Origin: Phycisphaerales bacterium
GTDB lineage: Bacteria; Planctomycetota; Phycisphaerae; Phycisphaerales; SM1A02
Assembly (NCBI GenBank): GCA_022447165.1
Contig: JAKVBR010000116.1
Location: forward strand, 1 to 5,485
Direction of reading: 5' to 3'
Length of the DNA stretch: 5,485 nucleotides
In this document: one piece after another, positions 1 through 5,485 of the stretch
Layout of the letters: every line of letters begins with the position of its first letter
Numbering within the stretch: the first letter of the stretch is position 1
The notes under the pieces: generated by a model
Database searches by the model: none
The model's input: only the letters and a program-made list of their open reading frames with translations
What the model was told of the DNA's origin: nothing
Program-made: the position numbers and the translations under genes

Positions 1-695
1 CGATTGTCGGCAAACTTGCAACGATCGATTCTCAAAAGAACATTGCTTCACTACAACTAACGCCTGCATTGACGCAGCGCATCCTCAAAGGCTTGGGCCC
101 AGTGCTCTCTGACATTAGGACAGTCAAACACCCAATCCTGATGACTGTCAGTAATGCAAGCATCCCGCTTGATGGCAAAGTTAAAAAACTGAACGCTGAT
201 GTGCATATTGATATTGGCGAAGTTGAACTTGATAGTGGCGCAGCGACACTTCAGTTACTGCCGATTTTTAATTCTTCACATGCGGAGATGATTCCTGCAG
301 TGTTTGAACCAATTGAAGTTCAGATTCGCAAAGGCATCGTGACTTATGACGAGTTTAATCTCGTTATTGATGGGAAATATGCTGTTCCTTATGCTGGCAC
401 GATTAATCTCAACAACCAGAAACTCAACTTAACATCAGCTGTTCCATTGACGGGGCTTGGGTATTCAATCAAGGAGTTGCGAGGACTCGCGACAGATATA
501 GATGTTCCGCTGAGAATAACGGGAACGATTTCAGACCCGAAAGTAGACGTCGACCCTCAGTTTGACTTGAGTGAGTTACTTCAAAGCGCAGCTTTAGATG
601 CCATTGGTGATGCGATTGACGACGCGCTGAGCGGCGATGGCGAACCTCCAGATCCCGTGAAACTACTTGAAGAACTGTTTGGCGGTGGTCAATGA
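1..695 (+). CDS. AsmA/DUF3971-like envelope protein, C-terminal part (5' truncated)
   Basis: The reading frame is open from the left edge (first full codon at base 3) to the TGA at 693-695, so about 230 C-terminal residues are visible and the true start lies outside the window. A TTG at 69 is an internal Leu codon, not a likely start. The chain is rich in alternating beta-strand patterns. Visible residues 167-185 (DVPLRITGTISDPKVDVDP) match the 'plritGtisdPkv' signature common near the C-terminus of AsmA/DUF748/DUF3971 proteins, which are envelope proteins linked to lipid transport or outer-membrane assembly. After it comes an acidic, probably helical tail (about 187-227) ending in GGGQ. No transmembrane helix is seen; in this family the anchor is normally N-terminal and would be outside the window. 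The stop overlaps the tag start by ATGA, which suggests translational coupling. Family assignment is moderate, and the exact function is unknown. Confidence 0.6.
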   Translation, partial: IVGKLATIDSQKNIASLQLTPALTQRILKGLGPVLSDIRTVKHPILMTVSNASIPLDGKVKKLNADVHIDIGEVELDSGAATLQLLPIFNSSHAEMIPAVFEPIEVQIRKGIVTYDEFNLVIDGKYAVPYAGTINLNNQKLNLTSAVPLTGLGYSIKELRGLATDIDVPLRITGTISDPKVDVDPQFDLSELLQSAALDAIGDAIDDALSGDGEPPDPVKLLEELFGGGQ

Positions 696-1270
696 CTCGG
701 TGCGTTTGGTGCGGGGACGACCCTATCTACGTTGCTTATCACGACACAGAGTGGGGTGTTCCCGAACACGACGATCAAGCACTCTATGAAAAGTTATGCC
801 TTGATGGGTTTCAGGCAGGTCTTTCTTGGATCATCGTTTTGAAAAAGCGAGATAACTTTCGCAAAGCATTTAAGAACTTTGATCCTAAAAAGGTCGCTCG
901 TTTTGGCAAGCGTGATCTTAACCAGCTGTTAAAGGATGCTGGAATCATCCGTTCTAAAGCGAAAATTGAAGGCGCAATTGCAAATGCAAAAGCATGGCTT
1001 GAGATTATGGAGCAAGGCGTTGGCGCATTCGATGACTTTCTCTGGAAGCATGTCAATCACAAAACAATTGTGAACAAGTGGGAAACCGATGCACAGATTC
1101 CTGCGCAAACAAAAGAAAGCGAAGCCATGGCAAAGGATTTAAAGAAACATGGCTTTAAATTTGTTGGTCCAACAATTTGTTACGCGTTTATGCAAGCAGT
1201 TGGCATGGTCAATGACCATGTTGTGTCTTGTCCGCGACACAAAGCGTTAAAAGTACGTCCAAAGCGTTGA
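692..1270 (+). CDS. tag: DNA-3-methyladenine glycosylase I
   Basis: This 192-residue protein is close to the family length (E. coli Tag is 187) and aligns almost without gaps over most of its length. Tag excises N3-methyladenine from alkylated DNA in the cytoplasm, starting base-excision repair. The zinc-snap ligands are all present: Cys4, His17, His176 and Cys180, in MTRC, YHDTEWG and NDHVVSC. Base-pocket aromatics Tyr13, Tyr16 and Trp46 are also in place, as are QAGLSW (41-46), the LKKR segment (50-53) and GFKFVGPTICYAFMQA (154-169). Position 38, Glu in E. coli Tag, is Asp here. The ATG at 692 overlaps the upstream stop (ATGA); a GGCGGTGG stretch at 680-687 may serve as ribosome binding site, and MxRC is the usual N-terminus. 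The last 24 bases overlap the convergent NIF3-like gene. Identification is secure. Confidence 0.96.
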   Translation: MTRCVWCGDDPIYVAYHDTEWGVPEHDDQALYEKLCLDGFQAGLSWIIVLKKRDNFRKAFKNFDPKKVARFGKRDLNQLLKDAGIIRSKAKIEGAIANAKAWLEIMEQGVGAFDDFLWKHVNHKTIVNKWETDAQIPAQTKESEAMAKDLKKHGFKFVGPTICYAFMQAVGMVNDHVVSCPRHKALKVRPKR

Positions 1271-2374
1271 GTCAGCCGAACTCACAGTGATGGATGCCCC
1301 TTCAATGTGTTTCTCAAGCAGTTGCTTAAGCGTTGGCAAGTAGCCCCGTTCGCTGTTGGTGTGACCTGTCAAAATCACGGAACATCCTCGAGCAAGAGCA
1401 GCAACAACTTGATGATGTGTCATCTCGCCAGTGATGTACACCTCGCAGCCTTCAGCAATCGCTTCTTGACAAACTGACCCGCCGGCACCTGCACACAAAC
1501 CAATCGTTTTAACAATCGAACGATCGCCAACGCCGTTTGCAGGAGCAACTCTGACATAGCCAATGTTCAAGTGTTTCTTTACACGCCGTGCAAGTTCATC
1601 AAGTTGGACTTCTTGGTCAAGGTGAATTCGCCTACCTACACCAATTGCTCGATGGGGACGTTCGCTCAATTGATACACCTCAACCACTGGCTCTTCATAT
1701 GGATGGAACTGCTTCAAAGTTTGAATCGCAAGTGAAAGGGCGGACGTCGACACAACCATTTCAAGTTTGCATTCCGGCGTGACTTCAAGTTCGCCTGCTT
1801 CCCCAACAACAGGATTTGAATGCTCATTTCCTAGAAAAGCCCCTGTCCCTTTTGTCGTGAATGAACACTGTTCATAGTTTCCGATGCGACCACATGCAAC
1901 ACTCGCTAGGGCACTTCGAATTGGCTCAACATGTTCTTCAGGGCACATCGTGACAAGTTTGCACTGTTCAGACGGTGGCAAGTTGCCAAATGGAGCAATT
2001 GCGCGAACATCACCTTGCCCAATACCCTCAGCAATCCAATCGTTTACGCCACCGCGTGCAACATCGAGCGCCGTATGCGGCGAGTAAATCGCTATCGAGT
2101 GCTCAATTGCTTTAAGCACGATGCGTTCTTTGAACGTTTTGTCTGTTACCGAAGAGAGCGCATCAAAGATAGGGGGGTGATATGCAACAATTGCGCTCAC
2201 CTTGTTCTGTATCGCTTCTTGCATGACTTCTTCGGTTAAATCGATGGTCAGCAAAATGCGTGAAGCATCCCAAGTTTCAGAGCCAACGAGCAATCCTACG
2301 TTGTCCCAATCGTTTGCATAATGCTCAGGAGCAAACTCGTTAAAGGCGTCAATGAGTTGTGCAGTTGTTGGCAT
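1247..2374 (-). CDS. NIF3/YqfO (DUF34) dinuclear metal centre protein
   Basis: The protein has 375 residues from the ATG at 2374. An upstream in-frame ATG at 2443 would add 23 atypical residues and run into the divergent gene, whereas homologues begin as here, with AQLIDAFNEFAPEHYANDWD. The family forms toroidal hexamers with a two-metal site; its reaction is still unsettled, and some members are reported as GTP cyclohydrolase I type 1 (FolE1)-like. Putative metal ligands are His66 (YHPPIF, 65-70), Asp104 (SPHTALD, 98-104), His338 and Glu342 (TGHTNSE). The usual first His of HHPL is Tyr65. Residues about 135-235 match the inserted PII-like subdomain of long YqfO forms, with GRIGNYEQC (162-170), KGTGAF (175-180) and HPYEEP (224-229). 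TGEMTHH (315-321) is another conserved patch. No clear Shine-Dalgarno lies before the start. The 3' end overlaps tag. Confidence 0.93.
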   Translation of the reverse strand: MPTTAQLIDAFNEFAPEHYANDWDNVGLLVGSETWDASRILLTIDLTEEVMQEAIQNKVSAIVAYHPPIFDALSSVTDKTFKERIVLKAIEHSIAIYSPHTALDVARGGVNDWIAEGIGQGDVRAIAPFGNLPPSEQCKLVTMCPEEHVEPIRSALASVACGRIGNYEQCSFTTKGTGAFLGNEHSNPVVGEAGELEVTPECKLEMVVSTSALSLAIQTLKQFHPYEEPVVEVYQLSERPHRAIGVGRRIHLDQEVQLDELARRVKKHLNIGYVRVAPANGVGDRSIVKTIGLCAGAGGSVCQEAIAEGCEVYITGEMTHHQVVAALARGCSVILTGHTNSERGYLPTLKQLLEKHIEGASITVSSADSTLWTYF

Positions 2375-2415
2375 AACGAGTAGAATACACGAGCGAATCA
2401 AAGGAGTACACCGCA
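2375..2415. promoter_or_regulatory. Short divergent intergenic region (NIF3-like / BI-1-like genes)
   Basis: These 41 bases must serve both flanking divergent genes. For the rightward gene, TAGAAT at 2381-2386 matches five of six consensus -10 positions; a poor -35 (TTGTGC, 2357-2362) lies 18 bases upstream inside the first codons of the NIF3-like gene. This would give a leader of roughly 20 bases. Nothing convincing is seen for the leftward gene: the same A/T patch reads TATTCT on the minus strand, with no well-spaced -35. The promoter call is tentative. Confidence 0.3.
2400..2406 (+). promoter_or_regulatory. Shine-Dalgarno site of the BI-1-like gene
   Basis: AAAGGAG lies nine bases before the ATG at 2416. 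It is the strongest ribosome binding site in the window and fixes that start over the in-frame ATG at 2431. Confidence 0.75.
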
Positions 2416-3231
2416 ATGAGAAGAAGCATGTTCCAATCAACAAACCCCGCGCTTAAGCATGATGAAGTGTGGAATACTGGTATTGCAGCGTCAAATGAAA
2501 ACACAGCATCGATTCAAGGCGTTGTGAATAAAACAAGTATGCTTGCAATGATTGCTGCAATTGGCGGCATGTTCGGCATTTGGCTTGTGACGAATCAGCC
2601 ACAACTCGCAATGCCCCTTGGCATTCTTGGTTTCATCGCCTCACTCGTTGCTTACTTTGTCATCATTTTCAAGCCAATGAGAGCGAAGTATCTCGCGTGG
2701 GTTTATGCCCTTGTCCAAGGCGCATTTTTAGGCACCATTACGTATTGGCTAGATAACTTGCTCATCAGTATGGGTTACGCTGCTGCAGGCGGCCTCGCGC
2801 TTCAAGCGTTCGCCATCACCATTAGCGTGCTCATTTCGATGCTTGCGTTGTATTACTTCAACATTTTGAAGCCAACCAAAATGTTTACAACTGTCATTTG
2901 CGTCCTCACCCTTGGTATTTTTGTGACATATCTCATTTCGTTTATCATGGCACTCTTCGGCGCGCAAATGCCATTCCTTTCACTTGGATCTGCGTTTGAA
3001 GGTGGGCAGACAGCGATGATTGGACTTGGACTCAATCTCTTTATCCTTGCAGTTGCATCACTCTGGCTCATCATTGACTTTGGCATGGTTGAACAGCACG
3101 TCAAAGCAGGTGAACCCAAACAAATGGAGTGGTTCTGCGGATTCATCTTGATTGTGTCGTTGATTTGGATTTATCTTGAAGCAGTCAAACTCTGCTTCCG
3201 GCTAGCCATTATTCTTGGCAATCGCAGGTAG
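2416..3231 (+). CDS. Bax inhibitor-1/YccA family membrane protein
   Basis: This 271-residue integral membrane protein has seven predicted helices at about 41-59, 65-86, 93-111, 126-147, 157-180, 200-220 and 239-257, the usual BI-1/TMBIM topology. The N-terminal TNPAL (9-13) is typical of a YccA-like bacterial subgroup that starts with a soluble stretch of about 35 residues. Other family-like patches are VQGAFLGTI (100-108), NILKPTKMF (149-157), IIDFGMVE (219-226) and the last-helix WIYLEAVKL (251-259). Asp221 and Glu255 are buried acidic residues in the last two helices. They could correspond to the pH-sensing acidic pair of the calcium-leak channel YetJ (BsYetJ); that correspondence is inferred. 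Bacterial members are linked to calcium leak or to control of the FtsH protease, and nothing here distinguishes these roles. The start is set by the AAAGGAG site. The stop abuts the stop of the convergent riboflavin gene with no gap. Confidence 0.9.
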   Translation: MRRSMFQSTNPALKHDEVWNTGIAASNENTASIQGVVNKTSMLAMIAAIGGMFGIWLVTNQPQLAMPLGILGFIASLVAYFVIIFKPMRAKYLAWVYALVQGAFLGTITYWLDNLLISMGYAAAGGLALQAFAITISVLISMLALYYFNILKPTKMFTTVICVLTLGIFVTYLISFIMALFGAQMPFLSLGSAFEGGQTAMIGLGLNLFILAVASLWLIIDFGMVEQHVKAGEPKQMEWFCGFILIVSLIWIYLEAVKLCFRLAIILGNRR

Positions 3232-4413
3232 TCACTGAATCTCAATTGGAATTTGTTCGTCGATATGGATGCCAAATCCATGAAGGGCTGTCAATTTTTT
3301 CGGGTGATTGGTTAGCAGTTTTAGGTTCCGTAGCCCTAAGTCGCGGATGATTTGAACGCCAGTTCCATAATCGCGCCTGTCCATTGGTTGCTGTGTCGTT
3401 GTGAGGTCAGGAACATTGACATCAACTTCAGGTCTTTGAATACGTTGCAATCGATCAATGAACTCATCGCCATACTGTTCAGGGCGTAAGTATATGAGTG
3501 CCCCGCGACCTGCTTCAGCGATTCGCTGGAGGGAACCCTTAAGTTCCTTGCCCGAAGGATGGTCTGCGGCATCAAAGATGTCACCGAGCAAGTTGCGTCT
3601 GTGCACGCGAACAAGGACGGGTTCTTCAATTGGAGCAGCACTTCCATACTCGTCAAGTTCGCCGACACCACCCATAGTGAGTGCGAGATGCGGAACGGCG
3701 TCGATTGCACTGTGATATGCAATCAAGTTGAAGGTGCCATACGGAGTCTCAATTGGCGTGCCACATGCGGGCTCGATTCGCTTGATGAGTGATTCCCGTG
3801 CGAGCCGGTATTCAATGATTTGTTCAACCGAGCACATTTTGAAACCATGTTCTTCACAGATTTTTTCTAAGTCAGGGACGCGAGCCATTTCTCCATCTTC
3901 ACGGACGACTTCGATGATCGCGGCTGCGGGTTTGAGGCCTGCGAGTTGGCACAAATCAACTGACCCCTCGGTTTGTCCTGTTCTTGCGAGCACGCCACCT
4001 TCGCGCGCACGCAATGGATTGATGTGACCCGGCCTCACAAAATCGTCTGGTCTTGATGATTCATCTGTAAGAAGTTGGATTGTTTTCACTCGGTCACTTG
4101 CTGAAATGCCGGTACTGACATTGTGTCTTGGATGTCCATCGACACTAATGGTAAAGGGTGTTCCGCGAACACTTGTATTCGTTAAACATTGCGGACCAAG
4201 TTCAAGGCGCTCACAATCTTCACTGGTCATTGCGACGCAAAGATAACCGCCGCCAACGCGTGTAAGGAAGTTGATTTTCTCAACATCGATATGCTCAGCA
4301 GCCACTACAAAATCACCTTCATTCTCGCGATTTTCGTCATCAATGAGGACGATGATTTTGCCTGCTCTGAGGTCTTCTAAACATGATTCTATGGAATCTA
4401 ATGCCATCCCCAT
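3232..4413 (-). CDS. ribB: 3,4-dihydroxy-2-butanone-4-phosphate synthase fused to a degenerate GTP cyclohydrolase II-like domain
   Basis: The 393-residue protein has two domains. Residues 1 to about 210 are RibB, which converts ribulose 5-phosphate to the four-carbon riboflavin precursor plus formate. Visible motifs are DDENRENEGD (25-34), HNVSTGISASDR (97-108), RPGHINPLRA (127-136) and Glu168. The usual RxGHTEA metal-ligand motif reads RTGQTEG (144-150), so the ligand His is Gln147. Residues about 216-393 resemble GTP cyclohydrolase II: PYGTF (224-228), VRVH (268-271), DRRDYG (345-350) and LLTNHPKK (366-373). However, the three zinc cysteines align without gaps to Asn274, His285 and Ser287, and EGRGIGL reads EQYGDEF (312-318). 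GTP cyclohydrolase II activity is therefore unlikely, as in the RibBX proteins known from Proteobacteria. Automatic pipelines would probably call this ribBA. The ATG at 4413 has AGGG six bases upstream (4420-4423); Met3 (4407) is a weaker alternative. No FMN riboswitch fits the 51-base leader space. Confidence 0.9.
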   Translation of the reverse strand: MGMALDSIESCLEDLRAGKIIVLIDDENRENEGDFVVAAEHIDVEKINFLTRVGGGYLCVAMTSEDCERLELGPQCLTNTSVRGTPFTISVDGHPRHNVSTGISASDRVKTIQLLTDESSRPDDFVRPGHINPLRAREGGVLARTGQTEGSVDLCQLAGLKPAAAIIEVVREDGEMARVPDLEKICEEHGFKMCSVEQIIEYRLARESLIKRIEPACGTPIETPYGTFNLIAYHSAIDAVPHLALTMGGVGELDEYGSAAPIEEPVLVRVHRRNLLGDIFDAADHPSGKELKGSLQRIAEAGRGALIYLRPEQYGDEFIDRLQRIQRPEVDVNVPDLTTTQQPMDRRDYGTGVQIIRDLGLRNLKLLTNHPKKLTALHGFGIHIDEQIPIEIQ

Positions 4414-4464
4414 ATTTTACCCTACACGGCGATTGACCGCGCAATGGCATACAATGTTCGTCCT
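4414..4464. promoter_or_regulatory. Short divergent intergenic region (ribB-like / peptidase genes)
   Basis: These 51 bases separate two divergent starts and presumably hold both promoters. On the plus strand, TTGACC (4433-4438) and TACAAT (4450-4455) resemble -35 and -10 boxes, but they are only 11 bases apart, too close for a standard sigma-70 promoter. No good pair is visible on the minus strand. The gap is too short for a riboswitch. If the peptidase starts at the in-frame ATG at 4444, the gap is only 30 bases. Confidence 0.3.
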
Positions 4465-5485
4465 ATGAAACGACACGAACAATGGCTCATCGAATTGACA
4501 AATCTACCTACTGCAGCTGGCCGAGAGGACAGCGTCATCGCTTGGGTAAGGGCTTGGGCAGGTCGCACCAAAGGTATTTCACTCTCGGAAGACCGGTTCG
4601 GAAACCTGCTTCTAACGCAATCGAGGACCTCACAAAAGAATCCTATCTATATCACGGCACATCTTGACCATCCTGCATTTGTTGTACATAAACAGATTGA
4701 TGAATCTCATCTCGAGTTAGAATTCCGCGGCGGTGTGAACGACGCCTATTTTGTTGGCGCAAAGGTAGAGGTCTTTGACGATGCGAATCAATCGTTTGAG
4801 GGCTCAATTGTTTCACTCCAATCAAAAACAAAGCCGTTTAAACGAGTCAAGGTCAAACTCAAAAAGAACATTGCAGGCATGTTTGTTGAAGGCGACATCG
4901 CACGCTGGAAACTCAAGCCCTCTGTCATCAAAGGGGACTCGTTGCATGCTCCAGCATGTGACGATTTAGCAGGCGTTGCTGCTGCGCTCGGAGCGCTCGA
5001 CAAGTTAAAAAGTGAGCGGGGGATGGGACACGTTGGTGTGTTGCTCACGCGAGCAGAAGAGATTGGATTTGTTGGTGCAATTGCAGCTGCAAAGAATAAA
5101 AGTGTTCCAAAGTCATCTCGATTGCTCTGCCTTGAAACGTCGCGGAGTTTCCCAGAGTCACCGATTGGTGCTGGACCAATACTAAGAGTTGGCGATAAGA
5201 CGAGCGTCTTTGGTCCTGAACTCACAAATGCAATCACTGAGATCATGATTGATTACCAAAAGAATCACCCAAATTTTCAATGGCAACGAAAACTCATGCC
5301 GGGTGGCACATGCGAATCGACTGCGTTTTGCCAGTATGGATATCTCTCAACATGCCTATGCCTGCCACTTGGGAATTACCACAACATGCGCGACATTGAT
5401 GGCGTGCTACAAAAGAAAAAGCCCGCGAAAATCGAATCTGAATGTATTTCAGTTCGCGATTATCACGGACTTATCAAGATGCTTG
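4465..5485 (+). CDS. Co-catalytic zinc aminopeptidase, M42/M20/M28-like (3' truncated)
   Basis: The frame stays open from the ATG at 4465 to the right edge, giving 340 residues with no stop. The family (clan MH) removes N-terminal residues from peptides with two zinc ions in the cytoplasm. The full ligand pattern is visible: His66 and Asp68 (TAHLDHP), the Asp166-Asp167 pair (ACDDLAG), Glu198 catalytic base with Glu199 ligand (RAEEIGFVGA), Glu224 (CLETS) and His306 (GNYHN). GGTCEST (280-286) matches the GGT segment that is GGTDA in typical M42 enzymes. Residues about 70-160 form a beta-rich insert like the M42 dimerisation domain. The final ligand is present, so probably only a short tail is missing. 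The start is uncertain: an in-frame ATG at 4444 would add seven residues, and neither start has a clear Shine-Dalgarno. Substrate is unknown. The gene is divergent from the riboflavin gene with no evident functional link. Confidence 0.85.
   Translation, partial: MKRHEQWLIELTNLPTAAGREDSVIAWVRAWAGRTKGISLSEDRFGNLLLTQSRTSQKNPIYITAHLDHPAFVVHKQIDESHLELEFRGGVNDAYFVGAKVEVFDDANQSFEGSIVSLQSKTKPFKRVKVKLKKNIAGMFVEGDIARWKLKPSVIKGDSLHAPACDDLAGVAAALGALDKLKSERGMGHVGVLLTRAEEIGFVGAIAAAKNKSVPKSSRLLCLETSRSFPESPIGAGPILRVGDKTSVFGPELTNAITEIMIDYQKNHPNFQWQRKLMPGGTCESTAFCQYGYLSTCLCLPLGNYHNMRDIDGVLQKKKPAKIESECISVRDYHGLIKML

Noticed and set aside
69..71. TTG as start codon of the first gene
   Set aside because: The frame is open upstream to base 1 with protein-like sequence, so the TTG is an internal codon of a truncated gene.
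1268..1284. Hairpin TGAGT/ACTCA after the tag stop as terminator
   Set aside because: The stem is only five base pairs with a seven-base loop and no T tract on either strand.
1931..2239. Open frame of 102 codons on the plus strand
   Set aside because: It is antisense to the NIF3-like gene over its core motifs, has no ribosome binding site and no family resemblance.
2375..2443. Upstream ATG (2443) extending the NIF3-like protein by 23 residues
   Set aside because: The extension is unlike NIF3 N-termini, overlaps the divergent BI-1-like gene and covers its Shine-Dalgarno. The ATG at 2374 gives the normal N-terminus.
4433..4455. TTGACC...TACAAT as a sigma-70 promoter for the peptidase
   Set aside because: The spacer is 11 bases; about 17 is needed.
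4414..4464. FMN riboswitch upstream of the riboflavin gene
   Set aside because: The space is far too short for the element, and none of its conserved stems is seen.
4482..4667. Short plus-strand open frame starting at ATG 4482
   Set aside because: It is a different frame of the peptidase N-terminus. The frame from 4465 carries the motifs and stays open for 1 kb.
4788..5246. Open frame of 152 codons on the minus strand
   Set aside because: It lies wholly antisense to the zinc peptidase, whose metal ligands are conserved through this region. The translation is low-complexity (Ser/Pro/Ala-rich) and resembles no family I know.

Overview
The window is an ordinary, very tightly packed stretch of bacterial chromosome at roughly 45-50% G+C by eye. 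It holds six protein-coding genes, two of them cut by the window edges. I see no RNA gene, mobile element, CRISPR array, prophage trace or attachment site. Some details suggest a planctomycete, perhaps Phycisphaerae-like: the RibB with a degenerate RibA-like tail, the NIF3 protein with YHPPIF in place of HHPL, and the BI-1/YccA protein with an N-terminal TNPAL motif. This is an inference from remembered family features, held with moderate-to-low confidence.

Layout, left to right. The 3' end of an AsmA/DUF3971-like envelope protein gene (+) overlaps by ATGA the start of tag, 3-methyladenine DNA glycosylase I (+). The tag 3' end overlaps by 24 bp the 3' end of a convergent NIF3/YqfO-type metal-binding protein gene (-). 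A 41-bp divergent gap separates that gene from a seven-helix BI-1/YccA-family membrane protein gene (+), whose stop codon abuts the stop of a convergent riboflavin gene (-). That gene encodes a RibB domain fused to a GTP cyclohydrolase II-like domain that has lost all three zinc cysteines. A second divergent gap of about 51 bp leads to a co-catalytic zinc aminopeptidase of the M42/M20/M28 type (+), which runs off the right end. Only about 92 of 5485 bases lie outside a coding region.

The genes do not form a pathway. They are housekeeping functions: DNA alkylation repair, riboflavin precursor synthesis, peptide turnover, membrane stress/ion homeostasis and envelope biogenesis. Only the AsmA-like gene and tag look co-transcribed. 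The most useful observation is that the riboflavin gene would be auto-named ribBA, although its RibA half lacks the zinc site and the EGRGIGL loop, and its RibB half has Gln where a metal-binding His is expected. I found no convincing new multi-gene system here.
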